A stretch of DNA of 19,535 nt from an uncultured Peptoniphilus sp. (GTDB lineage Bacteria > Bacillota > Clostridia > Tissierellales > Peptoniphilaceae): the NCBI GenBank assembly GCA_902488455.1, contig CABTWG010000018.1, positions 1-19,535 of the forward strand. The letters run 5' to 3'. The position numbers and the translations under genes are program-made. The notes beneath the pieces were generated by a model, which saw nothing but the letters and a program-made list of their open reading frames with translations, searched no databases and was not told where the DNA came from. Below, in pieces: positions 6,538 through 13,104 of the stretch; position 1 is the first letter of the stretch; each line of letters begins with the position of its first letter.

Positions 6538-8571
6538 TTTTAATTTAATAGTTACAGTATTAGTATCTTTATTCCATTCAATATCTTGATCTTTAGAGTC
6601 TTCTATATTGCCATTAGTTAAACCGAATATATTAGCAACATTTACAATAGAAACTAAAATTCTATTATCTTTAATGATAGGCTTAGAATCCATTTTTAAT
6701 TTTTTCCCATTCGAGTAAATAATTTCATCGCTATCAATTTGAATTGAAGCGGTTAGACCATCTTTTGTAAAAGATGCGGTTTTTGTTTTTTCATTCCAAG
6801 CAATTTCAGCACCGATAGCTTCTGCGACATTTCTAATAGGAAGAAGGGTTCTGCCATTTCTTATGATAGGAGAAGTATACATCTTAGATTTATTAGTTAC
6901 TCCATTTGTTGTAATTTCATATTCATCCTTGTTTATGCTAAAGGAGTATGAAATCAAACTATTATTAGAAGAAGTTTTACTATTATTATTATTATTCATA
7001 GACAAATTATAAGGAAATACATAATTAAATCCATTGTAATAATTGTCCATTTTATTATCTGGTGTAGGATTTGGATTTGGGTTTGGCTTTGGAGTAGGCT
7101 TATCCTTTTCTTTTACAACAACTTCTTTTGCAGGAGAAACTTTTCTGTCTTCTTCTTTTTGAGTTATGACCAACTTATCTCCAGTTTTTAAAACTTTGCC
7201 TGCTGGAAGTTTGATTTCCCATTTTGAGCTCACATCCACCTTAGTCTCGATACTTTTAGCAATTCCTGGTACAGTTACACTTATGGTTGCACCTATTACA
7301 CCAGTTCCATTTATGGATTTAGCACCGTCTATTGGAACATTTACCTCTGGCATTGAAGATACAGCTTCTGTTGCACTTGCAACAAAAACATTATTGTTCT
7401 CAGAAACTATAAAATCATTAGGATTTGCCCTTAGTGGTTTCCAAGTTGGATTTTCATAACCTTTTAAAGCTCTTAGCCTTATTAACTCAAAAATAGTGCT
7501 ATTGATTAATTGTATCTTTTCTTTAGATACATCTACGTCAGGTTTAATTTTATAAGAGCTAAATTCTACTGGATTTTCTTTATTTCCTGTGATTGTAGGA
7601 TCACCAGCTTCAACACCTTCACCAAGTCTGAATGTAACATCAATAGCATCTTTTGGAGCTTTTGTATCTGTAATAGGTAGAATGTGTTCTGAAACATTTA
7701 AATTTTGATCATTAAGGAGTAACGAAGTTCCATCAGTAAATGTCAATTTTAAATTTCCATTTTGTGTACCAGAATTTTGAAAGTTTCTGTTGGAAGCATC
7801 CTCAACTTTAGCTTCTTCTAAATAATTAATAAGTCCTTGCTGATTTCCAGGTTGGCTAATGATTTCTACTCCATCTCTCCAATTAATATCTGTTGAACCT
7901 TTCCAAACATTTAGGTCTTTTGATTTAATTTTATCTTTCATAACAGAAGAGATAGATTCTTTGCCACGAATGGTATAAGTTAATGTGAGATTATCATTAC
8001 AATTAGGTACATCAACAGTTAATTTTATCTGAACTTCTTTATTGATGAAATCTTCTAGTTTTCCAGTTTTTGAACCATAAGTTTGAACAGCAGTTAATAT
8101 GTCGCTACCAAATATTGTTTTGAAATTTTGCATAACTTCAGCTTCAGATTGTGAGTTTTGGGCAATGAGTTTTAAATCTCTTTCATCTTGATTACCAATT
8201 TTTACCTTAACAAGATTGTGATTTTTATAAAAGTTATATAATCCAGCCACAATACCTGTACCTGTAAGTTCTTTTGCTGATTTTGTTTTGTCAATTATAA
8301 AAACTTCCACAATTTTATGTTCAGGATAATATTTTGCTTTATATATTCCTTCTTTTTCTCCAATAGAATTAAACATTGAATCTACGGTATTTTGAAAATT
8401 TAAAATTGTTTCGTCTTTTGAAGGACAATTATTTCCTTCAGCTAGAGCTTCAACTTGTTGTGTCAATTTTGCGCCTTGTAGATCTATAAGCTTCTCAGAC
8501 GCAATAACTGGACTAAATGTGCTAAGCACAATTGATGACGCTAAAAATAGCGAAACTGTTTTTTTATTCAT
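6532..8571 (-). CDS. Secreted modular protein with Ig-like domain and copper-amine-oxidase-N stalk domain
   Basis: A 679-residue exported protein. The N-terminus has a Sec signal (KK, hydrophobic core at about 6-20, cleavage near VIA-S at 24/25). About 30-400 is an unrecognised region with few cysteines and a strand-rich look. About 405-490 looks like a bacterial Ig-like (Big) domain (NGTGVIGATISVTVPG ... GDKLVITQKEE). A proline linker (KPTPKPNPNPNPTP, about 491-508) and an Asn/Ser-rich spacer follow. From about 550 to 679 is a stalk domain of the copper-amine-oxidase N-terminal family (RNGRTLLPIRNVAEAIGAEIAW; then KDNRILVSIVNVANIFG). This domain implies no oxidase activity; it is a common surface module in these cocci. 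No LPxTG, lipobox or membrane anchor is seen, so retention on the cell is unexplained. The start follows AAAGGAG with 7-nt spacing; the gene stands alone between its own promoter and terminator. Confidence 0.85.
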   Translation of the reverse strand: MNKKTVSLFLASSIVLSTFSPVIASEKLIDLQGAKLTQQVEALAEGNNCPSKDETILNFQNTVDSMFNSIGEKEGIYKAKYYPEHKIVEVFIIDKTKSAKELTGTGIVAGLYNFYKNHNLVKVKIGNQDERDLKLIAQNSQSEAEVMQNFKTIFGSDILTAVQTYGSKTGKLEDFINKEVQIKLTVDVPNCNDNLTLTYTIRGKESISSVMKDKIKSKDLNVWKGSTDINWRDGVEIISQPGNQQGLINYLEEAKVEDASNRNFQNSGTQNGNLKLTFTDGTSLLLNDQNLNVSEHILPITDTKAPKDAIDVTFRLGEGVEAGDPTITGNKENPVEFSSYKIKPDVDVSKEKIQLINSTIFELIRLRALKGYENPTWKPLRANPNDFIVSENNNVFVASATEAVSSMPEVNVPIDGAKSINGTGVIGATISVTVPGIAKSIETKVDVSSKWEIKLPAGKVLKTGDKLVITQKEEDRKVSPAKEVVVKEKDKPTPKPNPNPNPTPDNKMDNYYNGFNYVFPYNLSMNNNNNSKTSSNNSLISYSFSINKDEYEITTNGVTNKSKMYTSPIIRNGRTLLPIRNVAEAIGAEIAWNEKTKTASFTKDGLTASIQIDSDEIIYSNGKKLKMDSKPIIKDNRILVSIVNVANIFGLTNGNIEDSKDQDIEWNKDTNTVTIKLKK

Positions 8572-8601
8572 ATAACATCTCCTTTAGAGTGAATTCAATT
8601 T

Positions 8602-8640
8602 AAATTTAATCTGTTAAATTAATATCAAATTTAATTTGTT
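8602..8640. repeat. Direct repeat in the leader of the secreted stalk-domain gene
   Basis: AAATTTAATCTGTT (8602-8615) recurs as AAATTTAATTTGTT (8627-8640), one mismatch, 25 bp apart. It lies between the -10 and the ribosome site. It could be an operator or simply AT-rich leader sequence. Confidence 0.4.
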
Positions 8641-8645
8641 GATTT

Positions 8646-8675
8646 ATTATAGCATGGTAAAAAGTTATCTGACAA
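8646..8675 (-). promoter_or_regulatory. Strong sigma-A-like promoter of the secreted stalk-domain gene
   Basis: On the minus strand TTGTCA (8675-8670) is separated by 18 nt from a perfect TATAAT (8651-8646), with an extended -10 TGC just before it. The predicted transcript has a leader of roughly 70 nt. Confidence 0.75.
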
Positions 8676-8752
8676 TAAAAAAATTTGTGAAATATTATTC
8701 ATTTAGATATAGAGATTTATTAAATTAAAATTTTTATATCGATTCTATTAAA

Positions 8753-8779
8753 ACAACAAAAAAAAGCCTTTCGGCTTTT
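8753..8779 (-). terminator. Terminator of the kinase-like/rpiB operon
   Basis: On the minus strand AAAAGCC and GGCTTTT form a 7-bp stem closed by a GAAA tetraloop (plus-strand 8762-8779). The stem continues into a run of T residues and TTTTGTTG, 9 bp after the rpiB stop codon. Confidence 0.9.
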
Positions 8780-8787
8780 AAAATATT

Positions 8788-9231
8788 CTACAGATGCTTT
8801 TCTAGGTTCATCATTTTTTCAACTCTTCCTGCGTGGCGGCCTCCTTCGAACTCTGCTTCGAAAAATTCATCCACCATCATGCGAGCAAGGTCTACTCCTA
8901 CGATTCTTTCCCCCATGCAGATGATATTTGCGTTATTGTGTCTTACGCTCATCCTAGCTGAGTATGGTTCTGAACAGCAGCATGCTCTTATGCCACGCAC
9001 TTTGTTTGCAGATATTGAGATTCCTACTCCTGATCCACATACTAAGACTGCTTTTTCTACTTCACCTTTTGCTACTGCCAAGGCAACTTTTTCTGCAAAG
9101 TCTGGGTAGTCGACCCTTTCGTCGGAATATGTTCCGTAGTCAACTACAACGTGACCTTTTTCTTCTAAATAATTTTTAAGGTTTTCTTTTAGATGAAAGC
9201 CTGCATGGTCTGATCCAAATCCTATTTTCAT
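8788..9231 (-). CDS. rpiB: Ribose-5-phosphate isomerase B (RpiB/LacAB family)
   Basis: A 147-residue cytoplasmic isomerase interconverting ribose-5-phosphate and ribulose-5-phosphate in the non-oxidative pentose phosphate pathway. The N-terminus GSDHAGFHLKE (6-16) has the substrate-binding Asp8-His9. The catalytic cysteine is Cys65 in LVCGSGVGISISANK. The loop YSARMSVRHNNANIICMGERIVG (90-112, His98) and GRHAGRVEKM near the C-terminus are standard. An unusual CCC triplet (84-86) sits where relatives mostly have one cysteine. Allose-6-phosphate isomerase activity is possible, as family members overlap. The ribosome site AGGAG lies in the end of the upstream kinase-like gene, 1 bp away, so the two are translationally linked. 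Confidence 0.94.
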   Translation of the reverse strand: MKIGFGSDHAGFHLKENLKNYLEEKGHVVVDYGTYSDERVDYPDFAEKVALAVAKGEVEKAVLVCGSGVGISISANKVRGIRACCCSEPYSARMSVRHNNANIICMGERIVGVDLARMMVDEFFEAEFEGGRHAGRVEKMMNLEKHL

Positions 9232-9232
9232 T

Positions 9233-9754
9233 TTATTCTCCTGCGATTTCTAATATTTTTTTAGTTACTTCTTCTATTGGAAGTGTGCCGTCTATTACAT
9301 AATCACATATTTTTTCTGAATTTTCAACTTCTCCTAGGCGAACTTTTATAGAAATATGATCGTCATTTCTAGCTCTTAGTCTCTTTTCTATCTCTTCTTT
9401 TGGTATTTTTAAATAGATTGCCTTTGCATCGATCTTTTCTTTTATTGCAGAAGCTCCATTTGATTCTACGATTAATACGTACTTATCCTTTGAACTCGCT
9501 GCTTCTTCTATGGATTTTAGAGATGTGCCGTAGAGATTTTCACAGTAGTTCGTATATTCAAAGAAGAATCCTTCACAGGTCTTTTCTCCGAAATCAGATC
9601 TACTTAAAAAATAATAATCTATTCCATCAACTTCACCGACTCTTTTTTCTCTAGTGGTGTAGGTGGTTATGGTTTTAAATCCGTATTTAGTTGTAAGTAT
9701 TTTCTTCTGTGTTGTTTTGCCAGAACCTGAGTTTCCAACTATTAGTATTAGCAT
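9233..9754 (-). CDS. Guanylate-kinase-like P-loop kinase (short)
   Basis: A 173-residue nucleotide kinase resembling Gmk, which makes GDP from GMP and ATP. The P-loop is GNSGSGKTT (7-15). The GMP-site pattern is present: TTREKR (33-38, Arg35 and Arg38), GIDYYFLS (44-51), FFFEY (63-67, Glu66), YGTS (75-78). The lid reads RLRARNDD (125-132), close to the usual RLRGRGTD, and the C-terminal CDYVI element is recognisable. It is 25-35 residues shorter than typical Gmk (about 200), and the P-loop differs from the usual GPSGVGKGT. It may therefore be a paralogue rather than the essential guanylate kinase. GGAGG lies 5 nt before the ATG. It is first in a two-gene operon with rpiB, suggesting a nucleotide/ribose-phosphate theme. 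Confidence 0.8.
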   Translation of the reverse strand: MLILIVGNSGSGKTTQKKILTTKYGFKTITTYTTREKRVGEVDGIDYYFLSRSDFGEKTCEGFFFEYTNYCENLYGTSLKSIEEAASSKDKYVLIVESNGASAIKEKIDAKAIYLKIPKEEIEKRLRARNDDHISIKVRLGEVENSEKICDYVIDGTLPIEEVTKKILEIAGE

Positions 9755-9773
9755 AATTTCCTCCGTTTAAAGT

Positions 9774-9802
9774 ATTATACACGGTAGCTTCTTAATAGAC
9801 AA
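9774..9802 (-). promoter_or_regulatory. Promoter of the kinase-like/rpiB operon
   Basis: On the minus strand TTGTCT (9802-9797), a 17-nt spacer and a perfect TATAAT (9779-9774). The -10 ends 19 nt before the ATG. Its -35 box overlaps the -35 box of the divergent promoter by five bases. Confidence 0.65.
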
Positions 9803-9824
9803 TATCAAAAGAATAAACTATAAT
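9796..9824 (+). promoter_or_regulatory. Promoter of the six-gene transporter operon
   Basis: TAGACA (9796-9801), a 17-nt spacer and a perfect TATAAT (9819-9824). The -10 ends 19 nt before the ATG, so transcription should begin almost at the AGGAGG ribosome site. Confidence 0.7.
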
Positions 9825-9843
9825 ATATTTAGGAGGAAAGAAA

Positions 9844-10845
9844 ATGAAAAAATATCTATTTATTTTTATGGCAGCCATTTTATTACTTACTGGTTGTGCT
9901 TCTAACAATGCATCTTACAAAGATGACAAGCACGAACAAAAAACTATCAAGGTGGCAGCTCTTAAAGGACCTACTTCAATGGGTCTTGTAAAACTTTTTA
10001 AAGATAGCGACGAAGGAAATAGCTACGACAAATACGAATATACTATTTTAAATTCGCCGGAAGAAGTAGTTGCAGGTCTATCAAAGGGAGAATTTGATAT
10101 TGCAGCTATACCATCAAACCTGGCATCTATCCTTTACAATAAATCTAATGGACAAATGCTAAAGGTGTTAGCTATTAACACAGGTTCAGTTTTAAATATT
10201 GCTTCCAAGGATGACTCTATTAAGTCTTTAGAAGATCTAAAGGGAAGAACCATTGTAACTTCTGGCAAGGGAGCTACTCCTGAGTTTGTAATGAGATTTA
10301 TTCTAGAAAAAAACGGAATCGATCCTGATAGTGATGTAACTTTCGATTTTAAATCTGAACATACTGAAGTTGTAGCAGACATTGCGAAGAATCCTGATCA
10401 TGTGGCTCTACTTCCAGAACCATTCTTAACAGTGGCAAAGGGAAAAGTGGAAGGCCTTGACACAAGAATCTCTCTTGGAGATGAATGGTCAAAGATAGAA
10501 GGCGCTGGTGAACTTATAACTGGAGTTACAGTTGTTACAAACAAGTATCTACAAACTCTTGAAAGTGATGATGATAAGCTAAGCCTTGAAAAATTCCTAG
10601 ACCATTACAAGGACAGCGTTGATTTCGCAAATAAAAAGACTGCTGATGCTGCTAAGATAATCGGCGAAATGGGTATTTTCCCAGAAGATGTTGCGACTAA
10701 AGCTATACCAAATTGCAAGATCATGTTCGAAGATTCTGACAAGATGAAGGAAGATCTTTCTAAGTTTTACGAAAGCTTATTCTCTGTAAATCCAAAATCC
10801 ATAGGAGGAGCTTTGCCTGATGAAGGATTCTACTACCAAAGATAG
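9844..10845 (+). CDS. ABC importer substrate-binding lipoprotein (NitT/TauT-type)
   Basis: A 333-residue lipoprotein. The signal peptide ends in lipobox LTGC, with Cys18 as the lipidated residue, so the mature protein is tethered outside the membrane. The fold signature is that of the SsuA/NMT1-like group (COG0715): KVAALKGPTSMGLVKLF, then SPEEVVAGLSKGEFDIAAIPSNLA, SLEDLKGRTIVTSGKGATPEFVMRFILEKNGI, and HVALLPEPFLTVA. Relatives bind sulfonates, taurine, nitrate or thiamine precursors; nothing visible fixes the ligand here. It is first in a six-gene operon and overlaps the permease by 26 bp. AGGAGG lies 7 nt before the ATG, and the promoter sits immediately upstream. Confidence 0.9.
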   Translation: MKKYLFIFMAAILLLTGCASNNASYKDDKHEQKTIKVAALKGPTSMGLVKLFKDSDEGNSYDKYEYTILNSPEEVVAGLSKGEFDIAAIPSNLASILYNKSNGQMLKVLAINTGSVLNIASKDDSIKSLEDLKGRTIVTSGKGATPEFVMRFILEKNGIDPDSDVTFDFKSEHTEVVADIAKNPDHVALLPEPFLTVAKGKVEGLDTRISLGDEWSKIEGAGELITGVTVVTNKYLQTLESDDDKLSLEKFLDHYKDSVDFANKKTADAAKIIGEMGIFPEDVATKAIPNCKIMFEDSDKMKEDLSKFYESLFSVNPKSIGGALPDEGFYYQR

Positions 10846-11554
10846 AATATTTACGGGACTAACAGTTCTAATAATTTGGCAAATTTTGTATAATTTTGTA
10901 GACGTGGAGATATTTAAAGTATCTCCACTCTCTGTTTTACAAAATATTTATGAAAATATTTTAACTAGAGAATTTTATTTAGATATTTTTTATACATTAG
11001 CTTTCACTCTATGTGGAATAATTTTAGGAATATTAATAGCAATTCTACTTACATACTTATCCTATAAATCCACTTTTATCATGGAGTTATCGAAGACATT
11101 GGTCATGATCTTTAAAGCAGTGCCAATAGTTTCTTTTATTGTTTTTTTCCTATTTTTTGTAAGTTCAAAATACTTAAATATTTTTACTGCGTCCATCGTG
11201 AGCCTTCAAATAGTATTTACAAATATTATGGAAGGGCTCAGCAATATCGACGAAGAGTATATCTTCATGGCGAAGATGTATAGGGCGAAGAAATATTTAA
11301 TCTTTAAATATATATACATGGATCATCTTATGCCTTATTTGAAAGCTGCTCTTTCCGTTGCAATAGGCATGGCTTTTAAGGCGTCTATCGCCGCAGAAGT
11401 GATTTCCCATCCTAAGTACGGTTTGGGAACGAGAATCTACGAATCTAAAATATATCTAGATCTTAATGAACTGGTGACATATAGTATTTTTATCGTGCTT
11501 ATTTCATACTTGGTTGAAAAGATCGTTTTGAGGTGTCTTGATGCTAGAGATTAA
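10820..11554 (+). CDS. ABC importer permease (NitT/TauT-type, BPD_transp_1)
   Basis: A 244-residue integral membrane protein with about six hydrophobic segments (about 9-27, 55-80, 92-115, 119-137, 173-195, 218-238). The cytoplasmic EAA-like coupling loop lies around 147-180 (YIFMAKMYRAKKYLIFKYIY then MPYLKAAL), followed by KASIAAEVISHPKYGLGTRIYES, typical of SsuC/TauC permeases. The start at 10820 lies inside the binding-protein gene but has GGAGGAG 9 nt upstream. Being encoded between a binding protein and an ATPase, it should form the transmembrane channel of a single importer, probably as a homodimer. The substrate is unknown. Confidence 0.9.
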   Translation: MKDSTTKDRIFTGLTVLIIWQILYNFVDVEIFKVSPLSVLQNIYENILTREFYLDIFYTLAFTLCGIILGILIAILLTYLSYKSTFIMELSKTLVMIFKAVPIVSFIVFFLFFVSSKYLNIFTASIVSLQIVFTNIMEGLSNIDEEYIFMAKMYRAKKYLIFKYIYMDHLMPYLKAALSVAIGMAFKASIAAEVISHPKYGLGTRIYESKIYLDLNELVTYSIFIVLISYLVEKIVLRCLDARD

Positions 11555-12101
11555 AAATTTAAACAAATCCTTTGGAGATAATGTAGTCCTAAGTGATTTT
11601 AATTTAAAGGTTGAAGATGGAGAAAGAGTTGCAATAGTTGGCAAGTCCGGCTCTGGTAAGACCACGCTACTTAAGATAATCTCTAAAGAGGTCAAAGACT
11701 TCGATGGGAAAGTTACAATCGACCCAGGAGTTAGAATCTCTATGGTCTTTCAAGACAATCTCCTATTCGAAAATAGAACCGTACTTGAAAATTTAAAATT
11801 CGTAAGTGACATGGATAGTCATGAACTTGAGAAACTGCTTTTGGAACTTGGACTTCAAAACACAATAACTCAAAAGGTAAAAAATTTATCTGGCGGTATG
11901 AAGAGAAGAGTTTCATTTTTGAAAGCTCTTTTGGTTCCGGCGGATCTGCTTCTTATGGACGAAGCTATAAGGGAAGTGGATTCTGAGAGCGAAGATCTCA
12001 TGATTGAGTATTTAGAAAGTCACTTCCATGGCACGATTATCTTTGTGACCCATAGCGAAAGCCAAGTAGAAAAACTAAAGGCGAGGAAGGTAGAGATTTG
12101 A
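11541..12101 (+). CDS. Short ABC importer ATPase with variant Walker-B region
   Basis: A 186-residue ATPase, the engine of the importer encoded just upstream. All nucleotide-site motifs are present: Walker A GKSGSGKTT (34-42), Q-loop Gln71 (VFQD), signature LSGGMKRR (116-123), Walker B LLLMDE (Glu141) and switch His171 (VTHS). It is about 60 residues shorter than SsuB/TauB-type relatives, ending shortly after the switch histidine. The residues after Walker B read AIREVD instead of the usual PFxxLD, altering the D-loop approach. The ATG at 11541 (GAGGTG 5 nt upstream) is preferred over TTG at 11538. The gene overlaps the permease end by 14 bp, and the cupin start overlaps its stop. Confidence 0.88.
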   Translation: MLEIKNLNKSFGDNVVLSDFNLKVEDGERVAIVGKSGSGKTTLLKIISKEVKDFDGKVTIDPGVRISMVFQDNLLFENRTVLENLKFVSDMDSHELEKLLLELGLQNTITQKVKNLSGGMKRRVSFLKALLVPADLLLMDEAIREVDSESEDLMIEYLESHFHGTIIFVTHSESQVEKLKARKVEI

Positions 12102-12400
12102 ATTTTTTTGATTATATTAAGGAAAACGGCTCTGAGCTTGAAGAAACCATTTATGAGAGTGGGTATATAAAAATAATAAGGATAGTAAGCTCTGGAGAGA
12201 CTACAGACTTTATGGAAAGCTCGATGAACGAACATGTCTTCCTTGTTCAAGGTGAGGCGAAGATAGCCTATGAAGATGGAAGAGAAATTACAATGTCTTC
12301 TGGAGATTACATATTGATAGAGAAAAATACAAGACACAGAGTGAGCTACACTTCCAGTGAACCTCACTGTCTGTGGCATTGCATATATGAGAAGGTGTAA
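12098..12400 (+). CDS. Small cupin-domain protein with TTG start
   Basis: A 100-residue single-domain cupin, probably a cytoplasmic small-molecule- or metal-binding barrel. It matches a compact cupin group: IRIVSSGETTDFMESSMNEH, then VFLVQGEAKIAYEDGREITM (48-67), SSGDYILIEKNTRHRVSYT (67-85) and C-terminal LWHCIYE. Possible ligands are His46, His80 and His90; the first cupin motif lacks the full HxH pair, so metal binding is uncertain. It starts at TTG 12098, overlapping the ATPase stop (TTGA) with AGGAAGG 7 nt upstream; no better in-frame start is seen. Its place between importer and exporter genes suggests sensing or modifying the transported compound; that is inference. Confidence 0.8.
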   Translation: MNFFDYIKENGSELEETIYESGYIKIIRIVSSGETTDFMESSMNEHVFLVQGEAKIAYEDGREITMSSGDYILIEKNTRHRVSYTSSEPHCLWHCIYEKV

Positions 12401-12401
12401 T

Positions 12402-13103
12402 ATGGCATTTATAGAAGTTCGGAATATGACCAAGAGATTTACCGCTGGAAATACTATTGTCCTTGCAAACAATGATATTTCCTTCGATATAGATAAGGGA
12501 GAGCTCGCCCTTATAATCGGTCCTTCTGGCGCGGGAAAATCCACCCTTTTAAATATTTTAGGAGGAATGGATAGATGCGACGAGGGAAAGGTTAAGATAG
12601 GCGAAAGGGATCTTTCTGTATTAAATGAAAGAGAGATGACAGAGTATCGTAGAGAGGATATGGGATTTGTATTTCAAAATTACAATCTAATCTCAAACCT
12701 TACGGCTCTTGAAAATGTAGAGCTTGCATCCCAGATAGTAGACAATGCGCTGGATGCAAGAGAAGTTTTGAAATCTGTAGGCCTTGAAGAAAGACTAAAT
12801 AGCTTTCCACAACAACTTTCCGGTGGAGAGCAACAAAGGGTGGCAATTGCAAGGGCGATTTGTAAAAACCCAAAGGTGCTTCTCTGTGACGAACCGACAG
12901 GAGCACTGGATTACCACACAGGAAGACAGGTTTTAAAAATCCTACAAGAAACTGCAAGAAACACTGACACAACAGTTTTAATAATAACTCACAACACAAT
13001 GATCGCTCCAATAGGAGATAGGGTGCTTGAAATTATAGATGGAAGACTCGGAAGCATGACGATTAATAAAACACCAAAAAATATAGATGAAATAGAGTGG
13101 TAG
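12402..13103 (+). CDS. LolD/MacB-type ABC ATPase
   Basis: A 233-residue ATPase of the LolD/MacB/FtsE class that powers FtsX-type permeases. Motifs: Walker A GPSGAGKST (40-48), Q-loop Gln92 (VFQNYNL), signature LSGGEQQRVAIARA (139-152), Walker B VLLCDE followed by PTGALD (159-170), and switch His197 (ITHN). The YNLISNLTALENV and DEPTGALD elements are typical of the class. The ATG at 12402 is preferred to an in-frame start 45 bp earlier, because AAGGTG lies 4-5 nt upstream and the family N-terminus (FIEVRNMTKRF) begins there. It follows the cupin by 1 bp and precedes the large permease by 1 bp, so the pairing with that permease is secure. Confidence 0.93.
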   Translation: MAFIEVRNMTKRFTAGNTIVLANNDISFDIDKGELALIIGPSGAGKSTLLNILGGMDRCDEGKVKIGERDLSVLNEREMTEYRREDMGFVFQNYNLISNLTALENVELASQIVDNALDAREVLKSVGLEERLNSFPQQLSGGEQQRVAIARAICKNPKVLLCDEPTGALDYHTGRQVLKILQETARNTDTTVLIITHNTMIAPIGDRVLEIIDGRLGSMTINKTPKNIDEIEW

Positions 13104-13104
13104 T

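Noticed and set aside
6532..8571. Amine oxidase enzyme
   Set aside because: Only the N-terminal stalk-type module is present; the catalytic domain with its topaquinone motif is absent. The same holds for 17681-19066.
12357..12401. Longer N-terminus for the LolD/MacB-type ATPase
   Set aside because: It would overlap the cupin by 44 bp without a ribosome site; the family N-terminus starts at 12402.
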